Shown here in pieces: positions 25,069 through 32,829 of a stretch of 64,000 bases of DNA. Source of the DNA: an uncultured Bacteroidales bacterium (GTDB lineage Bacteria > Bacteroidota > Bacteroidia > Bacteroidales > UBA932); contig UQMB01000012.1 of assembly GCA_900541925.1 (NCBI GenBank), forward strand, positions 1 to 64,000, given 5' to 3'. The first letter of the stretch is position 1, and every line of letters begins with the position of its first letter. The notes beneath the pieces are model-generated. The model ran no database searches. It was not told the DNA's origin and saw nothing but the letters and a program-made list of their open reading frames with translations. Made by a program: the position numbers and the translations under genes.

Positions 25069-28000
25069 TTAGTTAAACATATATTTGATTCCCACTGAAG
25101 CGTACCAGAGCTGGCCGATGGCGTAGTTCGGAGTGAAAGTCTCAAGGCTTCCGCTGACTGCCTTTGGAGTAGAGAAAGTAGCGTAACCCTCAGCATCTGC
25201 GCCCTCATACTTAAGGATGCGGGCATCGGTAATCTCCGAGTTGATGACCTTCATCACGCCCCATTTTGAATTGAAGAGATTGAGCACGTTCTTGATGTCG
25301 AGGTTGAGCTGCAGAGTGTTGGTGCTGCCGCCGATGCGAACCTTGAAATCGTGCTTGTAGCTGAAGTCGAGCCTGTGGAACCAAGGAGAGTATACACTGT
25401 AAGCCTCGGCGTATTCGCCCTGATGCTTGCTGAGGTAGCTGTCCTTGTGGACATAGTCCATGAAGCGGGTCTTGTCGTCTTCTGAGACGAAGCGGAACTC
25501 CCTGTTGGCCACCTGCTCGTCGGTAGGGATATAGAGGGCGTCGTAGCTGTAGCCGTCGCCGTTCATATCATTCGCGAGCATGTAAGAGTAGTTGTAACCG
25601 CCCCTCTTGGCCTCGTAGATGAAGCTGAAGTGGTTGTCGCTCTTGTCATCGTAGGTAAGGGAAGCGATCACACGGTCCGGAGTCACGTTCTGTGAGTTGT
25701 GGAGCTTGATGTTGTTAGGCCCCTCGTATGTAGGCACATAAGTGAATGCGGACTCGGCGGCGGAGCCAGGCATGCTGGTAATCTCCTTGGAAGCGGAGCG
25801 GGTGTAGGAAGCCATAAGGGAGAGCCCCTCTACAGGACGCATGTTGAGAGTGAGGCTGGCCATGTATCCGTAGCCCTTGTTGGTGTTCTCAAGGACGAAA
25901 GCCTTGGTGCCGTTGCGGAACGGTGAGGGGAATATCGGACGGTTGTCCACACCGTTGAACCTCGCGAAGCCCTCTACAGGCATCATGCTCCAGTCAGAAA
26001 TCATCACACCGTTGATAGTCTTGTTGAAGATGCCTTCAGCAGAGATGGAGAACGGGAATGAAGTCGGGAAACTGTAGTCGAGAGCCAGGGAGGTCTTCCA
26101 GACCTGAGGCATCTTGAAGTTAGGGTCCACAGCCGAGATTGAAGACGGCTTGGTGCCGGTCTCAGGAGATATCGTGTCAGGATAACCCATGGAGATGAGC
26201 TTGTCGTAGAGCGCAGCCGTCGTGGCCTTGCCGCTGGCATCGGTCACGAGACCGCCGGCGAACTGGTTCATGTCAACAGGCGTGCCGTTAAGCTTTTTGC
26301 TGGCATTGAGCTGGGCCTGATACTGCACCATACCGGAGTTGGTCGGCATGTTGGTGAAGAACACGAGAGGCAGACGGCCGGAGAAGAAGCCGGTGCCGCC
26401 GCGAACCTTGAGGCTGCGGTCGCCGAGGACATCCCAGTTGAAGCCGATACGCGGAGAAACGGTAACCCTGCCCTTAGGCCAGGTGCCGGTGTCGATGTGA
26501 CGCTCGTTGTTCTTGCTGTCGTAGTAGGTGAGATCAAGGATGGCGTTGTTGGTCATCAGATCCGAATTGTCGAAGAAGAGACCGTCAAGACGCAGACCTG
26601 CGGTAAGCTTGAAATTCGGGGTGACGCTCCAGTCATCCTGGGCATAGATTCCAAGCTTGTTGAACCTGACGCGTGCGGCAGGGTTCTTCTCCCCGTTGTA
26701 GCCGTAGGTGAGGCAGACAACTTCAGGGGCTGCGCCGTTGATGAAGTCATCCACGCTGGCATAGCGGTAGTAACCGGTACCGTTGCGCATGTAGGCGTTG
26801 TCGGCCATCTGATACTCATAGCTTATACCGCCCATGATCTTGTGGTTGCCGGTATAGTATGTGAGGTCGTCCTTGATGTTGAGGACGTTGTTGTGAACGG
26901 CGTTATTCCATGTGAAGAGCTCGTATCCGAGAGACATGTACTGGACATTGTCGCCTGAACCGTCCTGGATGTCGATGAACGGGAACTCGTCAGAGTTGGA
27001 GCCGCGCACATCGTCAAGCTTTGAGAAAGTCGCGAGGAACTGATTGCTCAGATGGTCGGAGATCTTGCTGTTGATGTCGAGGGATGCGGTATGTACGATA
27101 TTGTTCATGGAGTACATGGAGTTCGCATACGACATCGAGTAGAGGGAGGTACGGCTGTACGGCGAACGGGTACCGCCGTCCATAGAAGATGCGCTAGGAC
27201 CGAGCCACTTGGTGTTGTTGGTGTAGTTGTAACGCACAGCAAGCTTGTTGTTGTTGTCGATGTTCCAGTCGATGCGGGCGAGGACTTTCATGTTCTCTCC
27301 GTCGGAAGGGAAACTGGTGTAAGAACCGGTGTCGTATCCGTACTTGCTCTTGACAAATGCGGAAACCCTCTCCATATCAGCCACGGAAGCGTATGAAAGG
27401 TACTTGGACTCAACGCCCTTACCGTTCTCGGACGCCCTCCAGCGGACAGCTACGGTAGGAGTCTTGGAATATTCGGCGTTGACGAAGAAGAAGAGTTTGT
27501 TCTTCACGATAGGGCCGCCGAGAGTGAAGCCGTAGGTGGTGTTGCGGTCGTTGTCGCGCACGCCCGGGATCTCCACGCCGGCCACAGCGTTGCCGCGCAT
27601 GTTCTCGTTGCGGTGATAAACATAGGCGGAACCCTTGAAGGTATTGGTACCTGACTTGGTGACGGCGTTCACACCGCCGCCGATGAAGTTGGTCTGGCGG
27701 ACATCATAAGGGGAGATGACAACCTGCATTTCCTCGATGGCATCGATGGAGATAGGGTTGCCGCCTCCAGGGAGGCCGTCGTTGAGACCGAAGTTGTTGT
27801 TGAAGTCGGCACCGTCCACGGTGAAGTTGGCGGTACGTCCGTCAGAGCCGCTGAAAGTCATTCCGTCGCCTCCGTAAGGAGAGAGGCGGGTGAGATCGGT
27901 AAGGCTCCTGCTTACGCTAGGGAGAGCGGTGATCTGACGGCTGGTGATGTTGGTTGAGGCGCCGGTCTTCTCCACTGCGAACTTTGACGCCGCGGATGAC

Positions 28001-28368
28001 ACCACGATGGCCTCGGAAAGCATCTCTTTGTCATCGTTGAGATATGCGTCGAGCTGTGAAGGCTCACCGAGCTGAAGGGTGATGTCGGTGAATGTCACCG
28101 TCTGGTAACCGAGGCAGCTCACTTCGACGGAGTAAGGACCGCCGGCACGCATACCGTTGATGAAGTAACGGCCTTCTGCGTTGACAATCGCGTGGTACTG
28201 AGTACCTGAAGGCGTATGGACAGCGACCACGGCCGCGCCCGGCAGAGTCTCACCCTTCGAGTCAGTCACCTGACCGTTCAGGGATGAGGTTGTCACCTGA
28301 GCCGAAGCGGAGATGACGAAAAGCATTGCCGCAAAAGACAGCAAAAGGCTTTTGATTGTTTGTTTCAT
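25069..28368 (-). CDS. Oar-like TonB-dependent outer-membrane receptor
   Basis: A 1099-residue receptor with signal peptide (to about residue 23), a carboxypeptidase-regulatory-like domain (about 27-110, LNGQVTDSKGETLPGAAVVA), a plug (about 125-240) and a large barrel ending WYASVGIKYMFN. The segments YGFTLGGPIVKNKLFFFVN and NNFGLNDGLPGGG resemble the Oar group rather than SusC. It is followed directly by two BACON/OB-fold lipoproteins and a nuclease, but no SusD homologue. Transport of a ligand bound by these lipoproteins is the natural inference. A TATATTTG box lies 38 nt upstream of the start. Confidence 0.92.
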   Translation of the reverse strand: MKQTIKSLLLSFAAMLFVISASAQVTTSSLNGQVTDSKGETLPGAAVVAVHTPSGTQYHAIVNAEGRYFINGMRAGGPYSVEVSCLGYQTVTFTDITLQLGEPSQLDAYLNDDKEMLSEAIVVSSAASKFAVEKTGASTNITSRQITALPSVSRSLTDLTRLSPYGGDGMTFSGSDGRTANFTVDGADFNNNFGLNDGLPGGGNPISIDAIEEMQVVISPYDVRQTNFIGGGVNAVTKSGTNTFKGSAYVYHRNENMRGNAVAGVEIPGVRDNDRNTTYGFTLGGPIVKNKLFFFVNAEYSKTPTVAVRWRASENGKGVESKYLSYASVADMERVSAFVKSKYGYDTGSYTSFPSDGENMKVLARIDWNIDNNNKLAVRYNYTNNTKWLGPSASSMDGGTRSPYSRTSLYSMSYANSMYSMNNIVHTASLDINSKISDHLSNQFLATFSKLDDVRGSNSDEFPFIDIQDGSGDNVQYMSLGYELFTWNNAVHNNVLNIKDDLTYYTGNHKIMGGISYEYQMADNAYMRNGTGYYRYASVDDFINGAAPEVVCLTYGYNGEKNPAARVRFNKLGIYAQDDWSVTPNFKLTAGLRLDGLFFDNSDLMTNNAILDLTYYDSKNNERHIDTGTWPKGRVTVSPRIGFNWDVLGDRSLKVRGGTGFFSGRLPLVFFTNMPTNSGMVQYQAQLNASKKLNGTPVDMNQFAGGLVTDASGKATTAALYDKLISMGYPDTISPETGTKPSSISAVDPNFKMPQVWKTSLALDYSFPTSFPFSISAEGIFNKTINGVMISDWSMMPVEGFARFNGVDNRPIFPSPFRNGTKAFVLENTNKGYGYMASLTLNMRPVEGLSLMASYTRSASKEITSMPGSAAESAFTYVPTYEGPNNIKLHNSQNVTPDRVIASLTYDDKSDNHFSFIYEAKRGGYNYSYMLANDMNGDGYSYDALYIPTDEQVANREFRFVSEDDKTRFMDYVHKDSYLSKHQGEYAEAYSVYSPWFHRLDFSYKHDFKVRIGGSTNTLQLNLDIKNVLNLFNSKWGVMKVINSEITDARILKYEGADAEGYATFSTPKAVSGSLETFTPNYAIGQLWYASVGIKYMFN

Positions 28369-28406
28369 ACCGTTTTATAATAATAAAGTGATAGATTTAC
28401 TGTGCA

Positions 28407-28414
28407 CAAATATA
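28407..28414 (-). promoter_or_regulatory. -7 box of the TonB receptor operon
   Basis: TATATTTG on the minus strand, 38 nt before the start at 28368. No TTG at the expected -33 spacing was seen. Confidence 0.55.
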
Positions 28415-28531
28415 CGAATTTATCGGTATTTTGGCTTATATTTCTCACCGCTACTGAAAAAACCGCCGCAAAGGTAGTGCATCCGGAGCAATCAGCCAAA
28501 CAAATCGGTCCGGGATATGTTAATTTATTGT

Positions 28532-28539
28532 TATATTTG
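28532..28539 (+). promoter_or_regulatory. -7 box of metK
   Basis: TATATTTG, 62 nt before the metK ATG. Transcription would start near 28546, just ahead of the riboswitch-like element. Confidence 0.6.
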
Positions 28540-28551
28540 CAGCCGAAAAAC

Positions 28552-28601
28552 TACGAGGAAAGATTTGTATGCTTGCAACCTCGTGTAAAAAAATGCTAAA
28601 A
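28552..28601 (+). promoter_or_regulatory. SAM-II-like riboswitch
   Basis: Stem P1 is ACGAGG (28553-28558) with CCTCGT (28579-28584). The loop holds GATTT (28562-28566) and TTGCAA (28573-28578), and the 3' side has TAAA (28586-28589) and GCTAAAAA (28595-28602). The spacing and these conserved blocks follow the SAM-II pattern I recall from metX/metK leaders, including the pseudoknot in which TGC (28594-28596) pairs with GCA (28575-28577). The 3' pseudoknot strand runs straight into the metK ATG, so SAM binding would block translation initiation. The class assignment is by motif recall, not by covariance search. Confidence 0.72.
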
Positions 28602-29837
28602 ATGAACTACCTTTTCACATCGGAGTCAGTCTCCGAAGGTCATCCCGACAAGGTCGCTGACCAGATTTCAGATGCAATCCTCGATGAATTCCTCCGCCAG
28701 GACAAGGAAGCCAAAGTCGCGTGCGAGACTTTCTGCACCGCAGGCCTCGTGGTCGTGGGCGGTGAAGTGCGCAGCGACGACGCCTATGTGGACATCCCGT
28801 CAGTGGCGCGCCGCATCATCAGGAAAATCGGCTACACCAAGGCCGAATACGGTTTCGACGCTTCCTCCTGCGGCATAATCTCCACAATCCACGAGCAAAG
28901 CGCGGACATCAACCGGGGAGTGGTACGCTCGGAGCCGCTCGACCAGGGCGCCGGAGACCAGGGGATGATGTTCGGCTACGCCAGCATCGACACAGAGGAG
29001 CTCATGCCTCTCGCCCTGTCGCTCGCGCACAAGATGCTCATCGTCCTCTCCGACATACGGCACAACGAGCCGGAGCTTATGCCATACCTGCGGCCTGACG
29101 CCAAGTCACAGTTCACGGTCGAGTTCTCGGAGAAGCACAAGCCGATACGCGTGCACACCATTGTGCTCAGCACCCAGCACGACGACTTCGGCACCGACGC
29201 CCAGATGCACGACCGCATAGAGAAGGACGTGCGCGACATCGTGATACCGAGACTCATAGCCTCCCTCCCCGAGAAGACGGCGAGGCTGTTTGACGACAAG
29301 TTCATACTTCACGTGAACCCTACCGGCAAGTTCGTCATCGGCGGCCCTGCCGGGGACACGGGCCTCACGGGGCGCAAAATCATCGTCGACACCTACGGCG
29401 GACGCGGAGCCCACGGCGGCGGGGCGTTCTCCGGCAAGGATCCTTCCAAGGTGGACAGGTCCGCCGCCTATGCGGCAAGGTACATCGCCAAGAACCTCGT
29501 GGCGGCCGGAGTGGCGAAAGAATGTCTCGTACAGGTATCGTACGCGATCGGCGTGGCGGAGCCTGTGAGCATCTTCGTGGACACCTACGGCACAGCCTCC
29601 ATCCCGGGACACAGCGGAGAAGCGGCCGACGCCTTCATCGCCAGCAGGATCAGGGATCTCTTCGACCTGCGCCCGGCGGCCATCATAGAGCGTTTCCAGC
29701 TCAAGAACCCTATCTACGAGCCTTGTGCCGCCTACGGCCACTTCGGCCGCGAGCCTTATGTCAAGGACGGGATGCAGTTCTTCGGCTGGGAGAAGCTTGA
29801 CAGCGTGGAACGCATCAAGGAAGAATTCGGGCTATGA
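28602..29837 (+). CDS. metK: S-adenosylmethionine synthetase
   Basis: The enzyme makes SAM from methionine and ATP. It is 411 residues from 28602 (MNYLFTSESVSEGHPDK); an in-frame start 11 codons earlier would lie within the SAM-II-like leader and is rejected. Visible motifs are GHPDK (ATP site), GAGDQGMMFGYA near 117 and GGRGAHGGGAFSGKDPSKVDRSAAY, quoted in part, near 265 (phosphate loop). It is of normal length. Its stop overlaps the smpB start by 4 bp. Feedback control by SAM through the leader is the likely regulation. Confidence 0.97.
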   Translation: MNYLFTSESVSEGHPDKVADQISDAILDEFLRQDKEAKVACETFCTAGLVVVGGEVRSDDAYVDIPSVARRIIRKIGYTKAEYGFDASSCGIISTIHEQSADINRGVVRSEPLDQGAGDQGMMFGYASIDTEELMPLALSLAHKMLIVLSDIRHNEPELMPYLRPDAKSQFTVEFSEKHKPIRVHTIVLSTQHDDFGTDAQMHDRIEKDVRDIVIPRLIASLPEKTARLFDDKFILHVNPTGKFVIGGPAGDTGLTGRKIIVDTYGGRGAHGGGAFSGKDPSKVDRSAAYAARYIAKNLVAAGVAKECLVQVSYAIGVAEPVSIFVDTYGTASIPGHSGEAADAFIASRIRDLFDLRPAAIIERFQLKNPIYEPCAAYGHFGREPYVKDGMQFFGWEKLDSVERIKEEFGL

Positions 29838-30289
29838 AAAGAGACAAGGCTCCCAAGGTCAACATAAACAACAAGAAAGCCTCGTTCGAGTACGAGTTCC
29901 TGGAGCATTACGATGCCGGGATCGTGCTGGTGGGCACGGAGATCAAGTCCATCAGGGCCGGCAAGGCGTCGCTTCAGGACGCCTACTGCTACTTCTCCGG
30001 AGGGGAGCTGTATCTGCGCGGGATGAACATCGCCACCTACTTCTGGGCCTCGGCCTGGAGCAGCCACGAGCCGATGCGCGACCGCAAACTTCTGCTGACG
30101 GGACGCGAACTGCGCCACCTCGCGCAGGCCGTCAAGACCAAGGGACTCACCATTGTCGCCACGAAGGTCTACATCTCCGACAACGGCTACGCCAAGGTAC
30201 ACATCGCCCTCGCCAAGGGAAAGAAGGAGTATGACAAGCGCGCCAGCATCAAGGAGAAGGACATAAGGCGCGAACTCGAACGGGAATAG
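29834..30289 (+). CDS. smpB: SsrA-binding protein SmpB
   Basis: This 151-residue partner of tmRNA acts in ribosome rescue. Family features are NKKASFEYEFLEHYDAGIVL, quoted to 20 residues, GTEIKSIRAGKASLQDAYC near 36-54, and the basic, flexible C-terminus KKEYDKRASIKEKDIRRELER that enters the mRNA channel. It is translationally coupled to metK (ATGA overlap) and followed 5 bp later by miaA. No tmRNA gene was found in the window. Confidence 0.96.
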   Translation: MKRDKAPKVNINNKKASFEYEFLEHYDAGIVLVGTEIKSIRAGKASLQDAYCYFSGGELYLRGMNIATYFWASAWSSHEPMRDRKLLLTGRELRHLAQAVKTKGLTIVATKVYISDNGYAKVHIALAKGKKEYDKRASIKEKDIRRELERE

Positions 30290-30294
30290 CCGCC

Positions 30295-31161
30295 ATGCCA
30301 AAGCGAAAGCCGGTCATAGCGGAACTCCCGGCGCCGGAAGAGATCGACTTCGGCGCACTCGCGCGCGAGTACATCGACTCCATGGTGGATCTCATAGTCG
30401 TGCTCGGCCCCACGGCGTCCGGCAAGACCCGCTACGCCGTGCAGCTGGCTGGCGAAATCAACGCCTGCGCCGCGCTGGGGCTCTTCGAGGGATGCCCTGG
30501 ACGCATGACAGACCCAGCGACAATCAACGGGGCGGAAATCATCTCGGCCGATTCCAGACAAGTATATAAAGGTATGGACATCGGCACGGGCAAGGACCTT
30601 TCCGAGTACGGAGACATCCCTTACCACCTCATAGACATCCTCCCCGCCGGGGCTCAGTACAATGTATTCCGATTCCAGCAGGATTTCCGCCGCGTCTGGG
30701 CTGACATCCGCTCCAGAGGGATGGTGCCGATACTCTGCGGGGGTACGGGAATGTACATCAACGCCGTCACGGCCGGATACGACTTCACGAGCAAGGTCTC
30801 GCTCAGCGCCGGGCGCGGGCCGTCCGAGGCGGAAGGCCTGCCGCGGCATCCTTACTTCATCGGGACCCTCGTCTCACGGGAAGTGCGCAACGAGAGGATT
30901 GACCGCAGGCTGGATGCCCGTCTCAAGGAAGGGATGGTGGAGGAGATCCGGGGCCTGCTGGACAGCGGCGTCCCCGCCGAGACGCTCATCTCCTACGGGC
31001 TTGAGTACAAATATGTGACGCTGTACCTCCAGGGTCAGCTCAGCTACGAAGACGTGCGGGAGAAGCTCGCCACAGCCATCCACCAGTTCGCCAAGCGCCA
31101 GATGACCTGGTTCCGCGGGATGGAGCGCAGCGGGGTGCACATCCACTGGGTGGAGGTGTAG
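30295..31161 (+). CDS. miaA: tRNA dimethylallyltransferase, divergent MiaA
   Basis: The 288-residue enzyme transfers a dimethylallyl group to A37 of tRNAs reading UNN codons. The P-loop GPTASGKTR is at about 40-48 and ADSRQVYKG at about 84-92, followed by GTGKD and PYHLIDIL. The C-terminal part (ERIDRRLDARLKEGMVEEI, then SYGLEYKYV, then FAKRQMTWFR) is family-typical. There is a 29-residue N-terminal extension before MVDLIVVLGPTASGK; an internal ATG at 30382 is an alternative start. An insert between the P-loop and DSRQ makes it unlike the best-known MiaA proteins, so it may be the second MiaA type found in some Bacteroidales. Confidence 0.88.
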   Translation: MPKRKPVIAELPAPEEIDFGALAREYIDSMVDLIVVLGPTASGKTRYAVQLAGEINACAALGLFEGCPGRMTDPATINGAEIISADSRQVYKGMDIGTGKDLSEYGDIPYHLIDILPAGAQYNVFRFQQDFRRVWADIRSRGMVPILCGGTGMYINAVTAGYDFTSKVSLSAGRGPSEAEGLPRHPYFIGTLVSREVRNERIDRRLDARLKEGMVEEIRGLLDSGVPAETLISYGLEYKYVTLYLQGQLSYEDVREKLATAIHQFAKRQMTWFRGMERSGVHIHWVEV

Positions 31162-31221
31162 GCTGCGTCAAGTGCCGTGGCACTTTGTTGCAAAGCATAG
31201 CAAAAAAGTCCCCCGAAAGGG

Positions 31222-31252
31222 TTGGTGTTATCAGATTTAAGTTGTATCTTCG
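31222..31252 (+). promoter_or_regulatory. Promoter of the FISUMP lipoprotein gene
   Basis: TTG (31222-31224), 20 nt, then TATCTTCG (31245-31252), one base off consensus. A small hairpin upstream (31171-31184, AGTGC/GCACT) could end the miaA transcript. The rest of the 207-bp gap is AT-rich with no other feature seen. Confidence 0.5.
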
Positions 31253-31368
31253 CTATGTAGTGCTCGCTTATTAGTTTTTGCAAGTATTGATTCAGGTGAA
31301 TCTCTGACATTACAAGCTTTGGTAAGGGTTTCTTTATCAGGGCTTTTTATTTTTTAAATTATTTTAAC

Positions 31369-32751
31369 ATGTTTAAATTCAAATCACTTGCAGTCATTGC
31401 CGCATGTGCGGCAGCGATGGTGCTCGCGTCATGCGAGAAAAAGGAAGATTTCCCCATAACACCCGGGGAAACACTGTTGACAACGACAGCCGAAGGAGGA
31501 GAGGTCTCTCTCTCCGTCATTTGTGAGCAGAGCGACTGGCAGTGGTCATTCGTAGAAGAGGACGCATCACAATGGTGCGAAGGCAAGAAAGATAAGGACA
31601 AGTTGGTTTTGACGGTAGCGCCGAACTATACAGGCAAAGACAGAAGCCTCACCATAATACTTTCATCATCAACTTCTTCAGCAGAAGTAGTTCTCACCCA
31701 AGGAAGCTCTATCACCTTCTACAAGGTGGCCATTCCTGACTTCAGCAATATGGATGCCGCGGACAATGTCGGCAAAAGCCTTGTATATGAAGTTTCAGAC
31801 AAGGAGGGAAAGCTGATAGGAGTGCTGTGCAACGAGTATATTCCAGAATTCTCCAAGAGCAACAGAGCGACCGTATTCTATCCAGCCGTAGCCTCTACGG
31901 ACGGACAGAGCTGCATACAGGCAGAGGGCAAGGTTCTTGACAACTGGGGTTCAGTTACATGGGATGCAGCCAAAGGAAGCTGCACTTATAGTGCCGGCAG
32001 CGCATCAAAACCGGCATCGGAGCTTTACCTGATGAACGGTAAAGAACCAAAAGAAGAGCCATTCCAGAATGCTTCAATACAAGACGCCTCCCTCAAAGAA
32101 GTGACCATCACCGACAAGGCAGGCAAGGTTTATCCTGTCACGAAAGTCGGAACACAATATTGGATGCGGGGCAACCTGGCCTCCACCACATACTCGGACG
32201 GAAGTGCCATAGCCACCGGTCTCACCAAAGATGACTGGAAGGCTGTCACCACTGGAGCATGCTGCGTCACAGGATACGAAAACGCCGCAGATGCTTCAGA
32301 CAAAGCCAAAGAATATCTTGCCAAATATGGAGTTCTCTACAACTGGTACGCCGTCACTGACGCCAAAGGGATAGCCCCGGAAGGCTCACATGTGCCGTCA
32401 TACGATGAATGGAATCAGTACTATCAGTTCGTCGGAGGATCCAAGGCGCTTGGGAACAACGGTCCGAAATACCTCAAGCTTTCCGGAATGCAGGCTCTGT
32501 TCGCAGGAGCACGCGACCTGAACGGAAAATTTGTAGACAGAGGAGATTATGGTTATTGGTGGAGCAGCAGCAAATATACTGGCGAAGACGCGGCCGCCAA
32601 TCCGAATCACGCAAGTCACGCAATGCTCGGATACTCTTTCGACGAAGAGACTTACGACGAGTATTATTTCTTTACTCCTAATGGATATGCCCCATACCGT
32701 GAGGCCTACTCATTAAGACTTGTTGTGGATTATATCTCCTTCAGCAAATAA
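31369..32751 (+). CDS. BACON plus FISUMP-domain lipoprotein
   Basis: The 460-residue lipoprotein (AAAMVLASC, Cys 22) has a BACON domain at about residues 35-115 (ICEQSDWQWSFVEED, then GKDRSLTIILSSS). A middle region follows, and about residues 240-455 form a FISUMP (Fibrobacter succinogenes major paralogous) domain: VGTQYWMRGNLASTTYSDG, YGVLYNWYAV, HVPSYDEWNQYYQFVGG and YGYWWSSSKYTGED. FISUMP proteins are surface proteins of unknown role. The gene is monocistronic, with its own promoter and a bidirectional terminator behind it. It is AT-richer than the housekeeping genes around it, which suggests an accessory gene. Confidence 0.85.
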   Translation: MFKFKSLAVIAACAAAMVLASCEKKEDFPITPGETLLTTTAEGGEVSLSVICEQSDWQWSFVEEDASQWCEGKKDKDKLVLTVAPNYTGKDRSLTIILSSSTSSAEVVLTQGSSITFYKVAIPDFSNMDAADNVGKSLVYEVSDKEGKLIGVLCNEYIPEFSKSNRATVFYPAVASTDGQSCIQAEGKVLDNWGSVTWDAAKGSCTYSAGSASKPASELYLMNGKEPKEEPFQNASIQDASLKEVTITDKAGKVYPVTKVGTQYWMRGNLASTTYSDGSAIATGLTKDDWKAVTTGACCVTGYENAADASDKAKEYLAKYGVLYNWYAVTDAKGIAPEGSHVPSYDEWNQYYQFVGGSKALGNNGPKYLKLSGMQALFAGARDLNGKFVDRGDYGYWWSSSKYTGEDAAANPNHASHAMLGYSFDEETYDEYYFFTPNGYAPYREAYSLRLVVDYISFSK

Positions 32752-32769
32752 GCTCTGCACCACGAAGCG

Positions 32770-32806
32770 AAAGGGCTGGCCGGTAATAATAAACGGTCAG
32801 CCCTTT
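32770..32806. terminator. Bidirectional terminator
   Basis: AAAGGGCTGGCCG (32770-32782) pairs with CGGTCAGCCCTTT (32794-32806), 13 bp with one G-U pair. It lies between two convergent genes and has A/T flanks on both sides. Confidence 0.8.
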
Positions 32807-32829
32807 CAGTATCACATCCCAGGGAGTTT

